From the NCBI GenBank assembly GCA_000513555.1, contig ALYD01000002.1, positions 1 to 64,000 on the forward strand: a stretch of 64,000 bases of DNA, written 5' to 3'. Of this stretch, positions 36,101 through 44,033 are shown piece by piece. The notes under the pieces are model-generated. The model did no database searches, was not told the origin of the DNA, and worked only from the letters and a program-made list of their open reading frames with translations. This DNA comes from Lachnospiraceae bacterium JC7 (GTDB taxonomy: Bacteria > Bacillota > Clostridia > Lachnospirales > Lachnospiraceae). The translations under genes and the position numbers were made by a program. Numbering within the stretch: the first letter of the stretch is position 1; each line of letters starts with the position of its first letter.

Positions 36101-36243
36101 CAGTCAGAATTAAGCTCATAAGCATTCCCTGCAGAAAGCATCATTTCTTCAGCATTAATCAGCGGCTTCAATGTTCTGACAATAAGACATATCATTATAA
36201 AAACTACCACTGTTCCTAAAATATATCTGAATCTTCTGTTCAT
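33106..36243 (-). CDS. Hybrid sensor histidine kinase (7TM sensor, HisKA, HATPase, receiver, Hpt)
   Basis: 1045 residues from the ATG at 36243 (AAAGGA nine bases upstream; an ATG six codons earlier has no good site). Order: signal-anchor helix (about 8-27), extracellular 7TMR-DISM-like beta domain (about 30-210), seven helices (about 215-425), HisKA with phospho-acceptor His454 (MSHEIRTPINAVLG), HATPase with N box and GTGLGMNITM, receiver with Asp752 (FMDHMMPEMDG), and Hpt with His907 (VHGMKSAAASVG). The protein thus carries a full His-Asp-His relay; the partner Asp is in the following response regulator. The ligand is unknown; DISM domains often bind carbohydrates. Confidence 0.9.
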   Translation of the reverse strand: MNRRFRYILGTVVVFIMICLIVRTLKPLINAEEMMLSAGNAYELNSDWTLRYADGTEEKGVSLPINLPAGKSDVITMMHSVSSDYEGLTLSFYAENASFNLLIDGKPLYEAGVSGTLPFEWGNGDRGDLNITEDVDDVQSKKYGDEPFIKKEAGEVAADLPANLKDGMMTIVLTRVYVKESIYIHEAFVAKRDVRIMEILRNSLEEVVSFVLIQLMSVLIVILDVARYVLERRVKGLYVAALMGIDAMAFILFKSSLTRTFFSQVKLFGKASVLCLDLIPLFLGWVYYNGFRNIFPKLSKGMMGFLTGITLIILMIEGSSEGQNIEYVAILTGVNFAAACFLILIMQIKDKENYIIVCMDVFGLICLGVAVALGLNQNFKRRNEILLHSADVFLVLFFFSLMIQNIFMLLSEYKESVERTEKTLEKQVILAEEARVEAVAANEAKGIFLANMSHEIRTPINAVLGMDDIILRESNDKKIREYAMDIHTAGLSLLSIINDILDLSKIESGKMEIVPVDYDLSSMIHDLTNMIMLRVKKKNLKFEVSVNKELPSRLFGDDVRLKQVITNVLTNAVKYTESGTIWMRVSGIRDGEDEILHVEVEDTGIGIKKEDIGKLFEAFQRIEEKRNRNIEGTGLGMNITMNLLRMMGSKLQVDSEYGKGSKFYFDVRQKIMSEVPIGDFEERIKTIGEDYTYERSFIAPGADILVVDDNSMNRKVFMALLKPTKINITEADSGMKAIELAMSRHFDIIFMDHMMPEMDGVEAFHRIRSLPEGPCSDTPIFILTANAVAGAKERYLEEGFDGFLSKPVIASKLEDALRERLPKELILPAPFDEEETDKEGEDSGFLDELPVVDGLDWQVAFLHLPGKELLRSSLRDFYSIIRLHGEKLNRMKEDLRNERDAYRIQVHGMKSAAASVGIIPLAGMAKILEFAARDGDDKRIEALHDIFLNEWMSYQDKLKGVMGLGEETETEKTEVDKEALGILLCSIGQAMEDMDIDSADDGVKKLMGLKLPEVLKEDAEQLGLLVADLDGDRASEILDRMLKAI

Positions 36244-36392
36244 ATACGATGTTCCTTTCATAGGAAAACCCGGAAATCAGTTTCTTGATACATAGACAGC
36301 GAAATAAGCAGACCTACACCTATATATGCGGCGCAAAAGCCCCCTTCAATAAACGAAACAATATAAGTTATCATAAGTTTTCTTGTGACACT

Positions 36393-36437
36393 AAAAAACG
36401 ACAGGGGATAATATCTAATCATTATCCCCTATCGTTT
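36393..36437 (-). terminator. Terminator of nadE
   Basis: A 17-bp stem with one mismatch (AAACGACAGGGGATAAT with ATTATCCCCTATCGTTT) overlaps the nadE stop codon and is followed by six T on the minus strand. Confidence 0.88.
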
Positions 36438-38514
36438 ATATCTCCTCCAGCTCTTCTATCCAAAGCTTCACCACAGCATCACTCGGCATCCTTAGATCTC
36501 CGCGGGGTGACACCGCAACGGAACCGACCTTAGGGCCGTCAGGCAGACAGCTTCTCTTGAACTGCTGTGAGAAGAATCTCCAGTAGAACTTCCTGAGCCA
36601 CTTTAAAATGGTCTCGGGATCATATATGTCTCCGTCCATTATTCCGGCCTCCTTCTGGGCATCCTTTGAAAATGCTTTAAGAGCCAGGGCATACACCTTT
36701 CTCGGGCTGAAACCGAAACGAAGGATCTGATACAGGAAGAAATCGTGAAGCTCATAAGGTCCCACCAGATCCTCTGTCTTCTGTGAGATCTGTCCGTCAC
36801 CGGTAGGCGGAAGAAGCTCAGGACTTACAGGAGTATCGAAGATGTCATTGAGACACTGGCTTAGATCCTTGTCCTCCGAAGTGTCCGCAACAAACTTCAC
36901 CAGATATCTCACAAGTGTTTTCGGAACGCCGACATTAACGGCATACATGGACATGTGGTCTCCATTATAGGTAGCCCATCCGAGAGCCAGCTCACTGAGA
37001 TCTCCGGTTCCGATAACTATTCCGTCAGTCTGGTTTGCGATATCCATGAGGATCTGTGTACGCTCTCTGGCCTGGGAATTCTCATAAGTTACGGAATGAT
37101 CCTCAGGATCATGCCCGATATCCTCAAAATGCTGAAGAACTGCAGCCTTAATGTTTATCTCCCGAAGTGTTGCGTGAAGCCTCTTCGTCAGGGTCACTGC
37201 ATTGTTATATGTGCGGTCCGTGGTTCCGAAGGCCGGCATGGTAACGGAGATAATGTTTTCTCTCGGTATTCCGAGCATATCAAAGGCTCTTGCAGTCACG
37301 AGAAGTGCGAGAGTCGAGTCAAGTCCGCCGGAAATGCCTATGACTGCGCTCCTGCAGCCTATATGCTCAAGTCTCTTCTTGAGACCCATAGCCTGAATGG
37401 TGAAGATCTCGTTGCATCGCTGATTTCTTTCAGAGACATTGCCCGGAACGAAAGGCTTCGGATCCACGAAACGTCTGAGATCAGCTGCATCACGGAGAAG
37501 TTTTTCCTTTAATGAATCATTTCCCTTTTCATCGCGCTTCTTTGCATCCGGTTCGAAACCTCCCATTACATCCGGCATGGCAGCTTCTTCTGAATCGTTA
37601 AAGCTGAATCTCACCACATCATATCTGTCTCTGAGACATTCATCGATGTCAGGATAGGTCGTGATGCGGGCTCTCTCCTGTACTATCTTCTGAAGATCCA
37701 CATCTGCTATATAGAGTCCCGTCTCGAATCTGTTTCCTTCCTTAAGGATGGTGCCGTTTTCAGCGATTATATCCTGTCCGCCGAACACAAGGTCGGTGCT
37801 TGACTCCCCGTCGCCTGCATTGGTATAAACATAGGCTGCAACGAGACGGGCACTTGCGGAACGGATAAGCTCGCGGCGGTAACTGTCCTTTCCGACAGTC
37901 TCATCCGACGCGGAAGTGTTGGCAATTATGGTAGCTCCCGCAAGAGCATGCTGAGTTGAAGGCGGATTCGGTACCCACACATCCTCACAGATCTCAGCGG
38001 CAAGTATGAACTCAGGAAGATCCTCCGCCTCAAGAAGGATGTTCATTCCGAAAGGAATGATGTAGACCTCCTTCGTCACCCCGGAAGTCCATGTGATGTA
38101 TCTCACTTCCTCCCTGCCCGGTGTGAACCATCTTCTCTCATAGAACTCTCCGTAATTCGGAAGGTTCTTCTTCGGGATAATGGCCAGGATATGTCCGCCG
38201 TGAAGGACAGCCGCACAGTTATAGAGCTTGTGATCCATGAGATAAGGTGTTCCCACCACTGCAACTATCTCTCTTCCTCTTGTGGCCTCCGCAAGCTCGT
38301 CCAGTGCCTTCATGGTCTTATCGATAAGTACCGTCTGATGAAACAGATCCGCACAGGTGTATGATGTCAAAACAAGTTCCGGGAAAACCACAAGCTTCAC
38401 GCCCTGCTTCTCCGCCTCGTCAATGTCTCTTAAAACAGCATCTCTATTATATGAAACATCCGCCACCTTTATCTTCGGTGTTGCCGATGCCACTCTTATA
38501 AATCCTTCTACCAT
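36436..38514 (-). CDS. nadE: Glutamine-dependent NAD+ synthetase
   Basis: 692 residues, the long two-domain form. The N-terminal nitrilase-type glutaminase (about 5-290) has the Glu-Lys-Cys triad: VFPELVLTSYTC, PKKNLPNYGEFYE and Cys176 in EICEDVWVP. The C-terminal ATP-dependent amidotransferase (about 360-690) has the P-loop GISGGLDSTLALL and GTGDLSELALGW. It converts deamido-NAD to NAD using ammonia channelled from glutamine. GGAGG precedes the ATG. It lies downstream of guaB on the same strand but is separated by a terminator, with a TATAAT-like -10 and an 8-bp inverted repeat in the gap. Confidence 0.96.
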   Translation of the reverse strand: MVEGFIRVASATPKIKVADVSYNRDAVLRDIDEAEKQGVKLVVFPELVLTSYTCADLFHQTVLIDKTMKALDELAEATRGREIVAVVGTPYLMDHKLYNCAAVLHGGHILAIIPKKNLPNYGEFYERRWFTPGREEVRYITWTSGVTKEVYIIPFGMNILLEAEDLPEFILAAEICEDVWVPNPPSTQHALAGATIIANTSASDETVGKDSYRRELIRSASARLVAAYVYTNAGDGESSTDLVFGGQDIIAENGTILKEGNRFETGLYIADVDLQKIVQERARITTYPDIDECLRDRYDVVRFSFNDSEEAAMPDVMGGFEPDAKKRDEKGNDSLKEKLLRDAADLRRFVDPKPFVPGNVSERNQRCNEIFTIQAMGLKKRLEHIGCRSAVIGISGGLDSTLALLVTARAFDMLGIPRENIISVTMPAFGTTDRTYNNAVTLTKRLHATLREINIKAAVLQHFEDIGHDPEDHSVTYENSQARERTQILMDIANQTDGIVIGTGDLSELALGWATYNGDHMSMYAVNVGVPKTLVRYLVKFVADTSEDKDLSQCLNDIFDTPVSPELLPPTGDGQISQKTEDLVGPYELHDFFLYQILRFGFSPRKVYALALKAFSKDAQKEAGIMDGDIYDPETILKWLRKFYWRFFSQQFKRSCLPDGPKVGSVAVSPRGDLRMPSDAVVKLWIEELEEI

Positions 38515-38526
38515 GGAAACCTCCCA

Positions 38527-38569
38527 GTGATATATTCAGCAATATCAAAAGCTTGCATCATTATATCAC
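38527..38569 (-). promoter_or_regulatory. Candidate nadE promoter region with inverted repeat
   Basis: GTGATATA (38527-38534) and TATATCAC (38562-38569) form an inverted repeat; the distal arm overlaps a minus-strand TATAAT (38560-38565). No good -35 is seen. An operator for NAD-dependent control is possible but unproven. Confidence 0.35.
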
Positions 38570-38586
38570 ACAGAAATGAACAATAA

Positions 38587-38617
38587 CATAAAAGGCTGTT
38601 CCTTTCGGAACAGCCTT
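38587..38617 (-). terminator. Terminator of guaB
   Basis: The perfect 11-bp stem AAGGCTGTTCC with GGAACAGCCTT and TTTC loop is followed by TTTTATG on the minus strand. Two further hairpins lie between it and the guaB stop (CCAGCC/GGCTGG near 38636-38652 and ATCCGT..TTCC/GGAA..ACGGAT at 38660-38686). Confidence 0.8.
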
Positions 38618-38685
38618 GAAAAATATAAGTTAAAACCAGCCTCGCCGGCTGGGCGACATCCGTATTCCCTGCGGGAACACGGATA

Positions 38686-40152
38686 TTAACCGTTATCCTC
38701 TACTGAGTAGTTAGGAGCTTCCTTTGTGATGTGGATATCGTGCGGGTGTGACTCCTTGAGTGAAGCACTTGAGATCTTTACGAACTCGCTTGTCTTCTGG
38801 AGTGTAGGGATATCCTTGGCACCGCAGTAACCCATACCTGCTCTGAGTCCTCCAACGAACTGGAAGATAGTATCCTCTACCTTGCCCTTGTAAGCAACAC
38901 GTCCCTCAACGCCTTCTGGAACGAGCTTCTTTGCATTGGCCTGGAAGTAACGATCTGCTGAACCGTTCTTCTGCTTCATGGCACCCATGGAGCCCATGCC
39001 TCTGTAAACCTTGTACTTACGTCCCTGATAAAGCTCGAACTCACCCGGAGCCTCGTCACAACCCGCAAATACTGAACCCATCATAACTGTGTTGCCGCCG
39101 GCTGCGATAGCCTTTACAACATCACCTGAGTACTGGATACCACCGTCTGCGATAATAGGAATACCATACTTTGAAGATACCTCATAAGCGCTCATAACAG
39201 CTGAGATCTGAGGAACACCGATACCTGCAACTACACGAGTTGTACAGATAGATCCAGGTCCGATACCGATCTTTACGCAGTCAGCGCCGGCCTTGATGAG
39301 GTCCTCTGTAGCCTTGCCTGTTGCAACGTTACCTGCAATGATCTGAAGATCAGGGAACTTATCCTTAAGAAGAGATACGCACTTGATAACGTTTCCGCTG
39401 TGTCCGTGAGCAGAATCAAGTACAACTACGTCAACGTGTGCCTTTACGAGCTCAGCTGCACGGTCTACAACATTAGCAGTGATTCCGAGAGCGGCACCAC
39501 AAAGAAGTCTTCCCTGAGAATCCTTTGCAGAATTAGGATACTTCATCTGCTTCTCGATATCCTTGATAGTGATGAGACCCTTGAGGTTACCTTCATCATC
39601 AACGATAGGGAGCTTCTCAACCTTGGCTCTTGCGAGGATCTGCTTAGCTTCCTCAACAGTTGTTCCTTCCTTTGCAGTAACGAGATTCTCGGAAGTCATG
39701 CACTCCTTGATCTGTCTGTTGAAGTTCTCCTCGAATACGAGGTCTCTGTTTGTGATGATACCTACCAGCTTACGATCAACTGTGATAGGAACACCGGAGA
39801 TCTTGAACTTGGCCATAAGATCGTTGGCATCCTTAAGTGTGTGCTCAGGGCTCAGGAAGAAAGGATCTGTGATTACACCGTTCTCTGAACGCTTAACCAT
39901 GTCAACCTCTTCAGCCTGCTGCTCGATAGACATGTTCTTGTGAACGATACCTATACCGCCGCAACGTGCCATGGCAATAGCCATCTGATGCTCCGTAACC
40001 GTATCCATACCTGCGGAAATGAACGGAATGTTTAACTTAATGGACTTTGTGAGATAAGTTGAAACATCAACAGAATTAGGAACTACTTCTGAATACTGAG
40101 GAACAAGCAGAACATCATCAAATGTAATGCCATCGCCGATAATCTTGGCCAT
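38686..40152 (-). CDS. guaB: Inosine-5'-monophosphate dehydrogenase
   Basis: 488 residues with the TIM barrel interrupted by two CBS domains (about 95-205: [20 protein letters not shown] and [20 protein letters not shown]). The catalytic Cys303 is in GPGSICTTR, and the flap carries the bacterial residues near [11 protein letters not shown]. It oxidises IMP to XMP, the first committed step to GMP. AAAGGAG precedes the ATG. Expression may be controlled by the attenuator-like leader hairpin directly upstream. Confidence 0.97.
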   Translation of the reverse strand: MAKIIGDGITFDDVLLVPQYSEVVPNSVDVSTYLTKSIKLNIPFISAGMDTVTEHQMAIAMARCGGIGIVHKNMSIEQQAEEVDMVKRSENGVITDPFFLSPEHTLKDANDLMAKFKISGVPITVDRKLVGIITNRDLVFEENFNRQIKECMTSENLVTAKEGTTVEEAKQILARAKVEKLPIVDDEGNLKGLITIKDIEKQMKYPNSAKDSQGRLLCGAALGITANVVDRAAELVKAHVDVVVLDSAHGHSGNVIKCVSLLKDKFPDLQIIAGNVATGKATEDLIKAGADCVKIGIGPGSICTTRVVAGIGVPQISAVMSAYEVSSKYGIPIIADGGIQYSGDVVKAIAAGGNTVMMGSVFAGCDEAPGEFELYQGRKYKVYRGMGSMGAMKQKNGSADRYFQANAKKLVPEGVEGRVAYKGKVEDTIFQFVGGLRAGMGYCGAKDIPTLQKTSEFVKISSASLKESHPHDIHITKEAPNYSVEDNG

Positions 40153-40171
40153 TGGAATCTCCTTTCGACTT

Positions 40172-40208
40172 AAAAAAAAGGCTCAAATCCAGATTTTGGA
40201 TAAAGAGC
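40172..40208 (-). promoter_or_regulatory. Attenuator-like hairpin with T8 in the guaB leader
   Basis: On the minus strand GCTC and ATCC pair with GGAT and GAGC (a short internal loop between them, seven-base apical loop), followed at once by C and eight T, ending 19 bases before the guaB ATG. It lies downstream of the promoter at 40238-40266, so it would stop transcription before guaB unless antitermination occurs. Confidence 0.6.
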
Positions 40209-40237
40209 AAGAAAGACTTCGTTATAAAATTTTAACG

Positions 40238-40266
40238 AGTATAACAAAAGGAGGATTTAAAATCAA
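40238..40266 (-). promoter_or_regulatory. Sigma-A promoter of guaB
   Basis: TTGATT and TATACT with an exact 17-base spacer on the minus strand. The -35 lies inside the terminator hairpin of the upstream clostripain-like gene. The leader would be about 80 bases. Confidence 0.7.
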
Positions 40267-40279
40267 CCCTCCTTTTTTC
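40242..40279 (-). terminator. Terminator of the clostripain-like gene
   Basis: AAAAGGAGG pairs with CCTCCTTTT, with GATTT/AAATC inside, followed by a T-rich stretch on the minus strand. It overlaps the guaB promoter. Confidence 0.75.
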
Positions 40280-40394
40280 ATCATTTAACCGATATTCTCT
40301 TGAAATTTCTTTAGCAGATGCTTTATTTAAGTTATATCACTGTTTCTTATGTGTAATATCTCCTAATAAGCTGTCCGGCCCCTCATTTTTTTCG

Positions 40395-42386
40395 TCAATG
40401 CGCATACTGCTTTATAAGCTGCTGATATGAGGTGCTGAAGGAAAGGTCCTCATACTTGGTGACCATATTCTTTCTCTTCTCGGAATCCGTGTCATGCTGA
40501 GGGAAATAGATGGTAAGTCCGGATACTCCGCCGTCATCCTCAGGAGTCACATAACGGCAGACCTCCACCGCCTTCTCAACCGAAGCCTTCAGTGATTTAG
40601 CCGCATCTCTTATTTCTTCATAGTCGATTCCGTCTTTTCCCGAACCCTTGTAGTTCTCCTCGATAGCTGAAAGGAAACTGCAGATATCCACGAGATCATA
40701 GCTGTATGACTTGGCAAATTCATATGCCTCTTTTCCGGCCTGTCTCAGGTGGTCTCTTCCGTCCTCTGTCTTTTCCGCAGCCTTGAGAAGCTCCGCAAGG
40801 TTCTTTAGCTTATCAGAAGTATTGCGCTTCAGAGCCTTCAGATCGATGACTGAGTAAGCGCCCACAACATTGGACATGCCGTCTCCCTTACCCTTGTTGT
40901 CCTTTATAAAGTCATCGAGAATGATCCTGCCCTGGTCGATGGCTGACATGGAAGGATCGTTGCTGATTCCGTTGAACCAGTTGGTATAGTTAAGTCCGAT
41001 GGAATATTCATTGTCCTCGGAAGCGATCATGTAATCAACATGTGAAGCAAGGGCATAGCCCGACTCCATTGCACCCATAAGTCTTGCATCAAAGAGAAGG
41101 AGGTCGAGATCCATCTCGGCATTGGCAAGTGCGTTTGAAATGCCTGAAACCGAAAGCTGTCCGGAAGATGAGTTTATCTCATCATATCCGAATCCGTTTA
41201 TCGGTCCGCCTGCCTGTCCCCACAGAACCGCCTCATATCTTCCTGCCGGGAAATTCTTCTTTGCATACTTTAAGAAGGATTCCAATGTCTCTCCCGAAGT
41301 CATGCTGTTTCCCTCTGTGTCTCCTGCATTTCCGAGGAATCTGAGCTTCGTTCCGTCCACGAGCCATCTCTGGATCTTCGTCTCGTCGAACTTATGATCA
41401 GCAGTGGAGATATTGTGGAACTTCTTGGTTCCGCCTGTCTCGATGATGACATTGACCTTGTCGGTATCAACGTTTCCTGTCAGCATGGTAACTATGCTGT
41501 TGGCCGCAAGATTCGACTTTGATTCAAGAGATGAACCTATCATATACACAAGGACTGTGAGCTTTTTCTTGTCAAAAGGAAGCTCAACCGTGCTTTCAGA
41601 AGAGTCTGATGAAGGAGCTGCCTCCTTGACTGATTCTGTCTCCTTAGGAGCTGCCTCTGTCTCTCCGGTAGGCGCCTCCCCTATCACATCTTGAGAAACT
41701 GTTGTCTCACTTACATTATTGAGTACAAGATAAGTCTCTTCTTTCTTCACCTGACTTCCGTCTGATGCCTTATCGAGCTTTGCTGTTGAAAGATCGATTC
41801 CGGACATATCCGAAGAAGCTGACGCAGCTGCGCCTGATCCTGATGAAGAAGCTGTTCCCGAGCCTGATGAGGAAGCGGCTGTTCCTGAAGACGACTTATC
41901 ATTTGAAGAACTCACGCTCTGAGACTTTGATGAAGTGCTTTGAGATTTAGCTGCTGAACCTGTCTTTGCCTCAGCATTTACATCACCTGCAGAAGCACTT
42001 TTTCCGCTTTCATTTGCGGTATAAGCTGTCGCATTACTCTCACCGGACGCGGCACCCGCACTTGCGGATTCCTGCATACCGCTTTCATCCTTCGCAGAAA
42101 TATCCTCTGATGCTATAGTGAGCCCCTCCTCACTGCTTATCTTAATGATCTCACCGGTGGTTTCCACTTCTGCCACCTGCTGCTGTTCTATATCCGCACT
42201 GATGGTCGTCCTGTTCAGCATGTGCACAGTCAGCATGCCCAGAGAAAATGTAAAAATCGCCCCAAATATTCCGGCAAGGATCATCACCTTTTTCTGATTT
42301 CCGGCAACGAAATCCAGGATCTTCTTTCTTAATTCCTGTCTCTCCTCTGTTTCATCATTTCGTTTCCTGCTCCTAATTTCCCTCAT
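40395..42386 (-). CDS. Clostripain (C11)-family protein with replaced catalytic dyad
   Basis: 663 residues: cytoplasmic basic/acidic N-terminus, one transmembrane anchor (about 33-56), a long Ser/Ala/Gly/Thr-rich linker (about 60-270), then a C11-type domain (about 275-663) starting KKLTVLVYMIGSSLE. Expected motifs are recognisable but altered: the catalytic-His block, usually W-x-HGGG, reads LWGQAGG (Gln391), and the catalytic-Cys block, usually FDACLM, reads LLFDARLMGA (Arg435). Spacing between the two (44) suits C11 enzymes. It is therefore probably a pseudopeptidase at the cell surface. The rest (GFGYDE, YMIASEDNE, GLTIYFP) is well kept, arguing for a functional fold. GGGGAGG precedes the ATG; it has its own terminator. 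Confidence 0.85.
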   Translation of the reverse strand: MREIRSRKRNDETEERQELRKKILDFVAGNQKKVMILAGIFGAIFTFSLGMLTVHMLNRTTISADIEQQQVAEVETTGEIIKISSEEGLTIASEDISAKDESGMQESASAGAASGESNATAYTANESGKSASAGDVNAEAKTGSAAKSQSTSSKSQSVSSSNDKSSSGTAASSSGSGTASSSGSGAAASASSDMSGIDLSTAKLDKASDGSQVKKEETYLVLNNVSETTVSQDVIGEAPTGETEAAPKETESVKEAAPSSDSSESTVELPFDKKKLTVLVYMIGSSLESKSNLAANSIVTMLTGNVDTDKVNVIIETGGTKKFHNISTADHKFDETKIQRWLVDGTKLRFLGNAGDTEGNSMTSGETLESFLKYAKKNFPAGRYEAVLWGQAGGPINGFGYDEINSSSGQLSVSGISNALANAEMDLDLLLFDARLMGAMESGYALASHVDYMIASEDNEYSIGLNYTNWFNGISNDPSMSAIDQGRIILDDFIKDNKGKGDGMSNVVGAYSVIDLKALKRNTSDKLKNLAELLKAAEKTEDGRDHLRQAGKEAYEFAKSYSYDLVDICSFLSAIEENYKGSGKDGIDYEEIRDAAKSLKASVEKAVEVCRYVTPEDDGGVSGLTIYFPQHDTDSEKRKNMVTKYEDLSFSTSYQQLIKQYAH

Positions 42387-42458
42387 GATCCTAAACCTCC
42401 CCTTTATGCTTCTAATGTTAACCTAAATGTGCCTTACTTTGGCTGAATTTATCCCTAC

Positions 42459-42497
42459 AAAAAAAGAACAGGCTTTTACAAAAAAAGTCTGTTCTTT
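42459..42497 (-). terminator. Terminator of the ABC/FtsX/HlyD operon
   Basis: AAAGAACAGGC pairs with GTCTGTTCTTT (one mismatch), followed on the minus strand by seven T. Confidence 0.88.
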
Positions 42498-42531
42498 AAC
42501 TTTCGTAATTTTTTCGTAAAAAGATGTTGTT

Positions 42532-43935
42532 CTATTTAAGGGCCTTTACTCTTGCGCCATCGTATATGTCATCTTCATCCGCTCTCTCTATGACTTTGTC
42601 CCCGACAGCGATCCCGCTCTTCACCACCACATCAGATGCAGTCCTGTATTCTACGTTTATCTCAGTCTTCACAGCCTTTCCATCCTTTATGGTATAAACA
42701 TAATCTCTGTCCCCTGAGTCAAATACCGAAGAAGCCGGAACGGTCAGTACATCCTGCTCCTCATAGAGAGAAAAAGTAACATTGACACCATAACCTTCAC
42801 GCCCGCTTAATGTTTCCACAGAAGATACCTGTCCGGCTGAAACATTATCGTTCCCGGCGAACTGTCCTGTACTACCGGTATCACCCGCATCACTGCCACC
42901 TCCGGCACCGTCAAGCTCCATAACCACATGAACTCTGTACTCGTCGGTACCGAGAGCCGAAGTCCCTTTGTCCGCGTAATCATAGATCTCTGATATCACC
43001 CCCCGGTAGACCTCATCCTTCCCTCTCAGGGACAGCTTAATGTCTACACCATCACCTATGTGAAGATACGGAACTATGGAGGTCAGTACATCGGATTCCA
43101 CCTTCGGAGACGACTTTGTCTTTATCTCCGCTGTCTCCTGACCGGCTGAGACTAGGGTCATATTTTTGACAGGAATATCCGAAACTATACCATCTTCCCG
43201 GGCCTTTACTGTGCACTTGTCTATCTTCGAGGAAAGCTTTTCTATCTGCGCCTTTGTGCTGTCGATGCCGGCCTCCATGGCGTCAGCATCCGATTCGTAA
43301 AAGGCCTTTCTTATATCCTCTTTGGACATTCCCTCCTTCTGAAGCTCCCCGAGATACCTGCCGGCTTCCGTATATCTGGAACTCGCCGACTGGACCAGAG
43401 CCGCAGCATTTTCATACTCCGCCCTTATCCCGTCATAGTCTGTCTTCGAAACATCCCCTGCGGAGAAAAGGCTCGTATAAGCCGCATAAGTTGAAGCTGC
43501 TGCAGAATAAGCCGCCTCCGCACTTTCCTTCTGCTTTCTGAGATCCTCAAGGTACTCATCAGGACTTAAGGTCATGACATTGCCAACCTTCGCCTTTTCA
43601 AGCTGGGCTTCATAGCCTGAAAGCTGTGCCTTCAGAGCATCCAGCTCATAGCCATAATCCTCAGTCCCTATGCGGTAAAGTACATCCCCCTTTTTCACAG
43701 ACTGATTTTGAGAGACCATGACCTCCTCTACGGGGCCGCTCACCTCGGAAATGATCTTACAGCTGTCTCCCAGGCTAATGCTTCCGTCCTCTGTGTAGCT
43801 GTCGGAAACCGACTTTCTCTCTGCCGAAACTGTTCTCACCTTTACTGCTCCAAAACCCGAAGCGCAGCCGTAAATGGTTCCACCGACCAGAACTGCTGTC
43901 ATAACCACTGCCATCAGGATTACTTTTTTCTTCAT
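42532..43935 (-). CDS. HlyD/MacA-type periplasmic-adaptor-like subunit of an ABC export complex
   Basis: 467 residues from the ATG at 43935 (GAGG six bases upstream; an ATG eight codons earlier has no site). N-terminal signal with a lipobox-like IYGC (about residue 23), so it may be a lipoprotein. A barrel-sandwich (ISEVSGPVEEVMVSQNQSVKKGDVLYRI, in two parts) flanks a long coiled coil (about 95-230), then a beta-barrel and a membrane-proximal domain. Gram-positive versions link to FtsX-like permeases without an outer-membrane channel. Last gene after the ATPase and permease, 98 bases downstream. Confidence 0.87.
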   Translation of the reverse strand: MKKKVILMAVVMTAVLVGGTIYGCASGFGAVKVRTVSAERKSVSDSYTEDGSISLGDSCKIISEVSGPVEEVMVSQNQSVKKGDVLYRIGTEDYGYELDALKAQLSGYEAQLEKAKVGNVMTLSPDEYLEDLRKQKESAEAAYSAAASTYAAYTSLFSAGDVSKTDYDGIRAEYENAAALVQSASSRYTEAGRYLGELQKEGMSKEDIRKAFYESDADAMEAGIDSTKAQIEKLSSKIDKCTVKAREDGIVSDIPVKNMTLVSAGQETAEIKTKSSPKVESDVLTSIVPYLHIGDGVDIKLSLRGKDEVYRGVISEIYDYADKGTSALGTDEYRVHVVMELDGAGGGSDAGDTGSTGQFAGNDNVSAGQVSSVETLSGREGYGVNVTFSLYEEQDVLTVPASSVFDSGDRDYVYTIKDGKAVKTEINVEYRTASDVVVKSGIAVGDKVIERADEDDIYDGARVKALK

Positions 43936-44033
43936 TCCACGCCTCACTATACAAGTCATTTTGATTTACGAGCCTTTAATTTGCCGCCTTTATGATTTGG
44001 CATCCCGCACATTCTATTAGCGACAATTCTTTC

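Noticed and set aside
40153-40238. Guanine/purine riboswitch before guaB
   Set aside because: The leader is too short (about 80 bases) and lacks the three-way junction core; only a simple hairpin with T8 is present.
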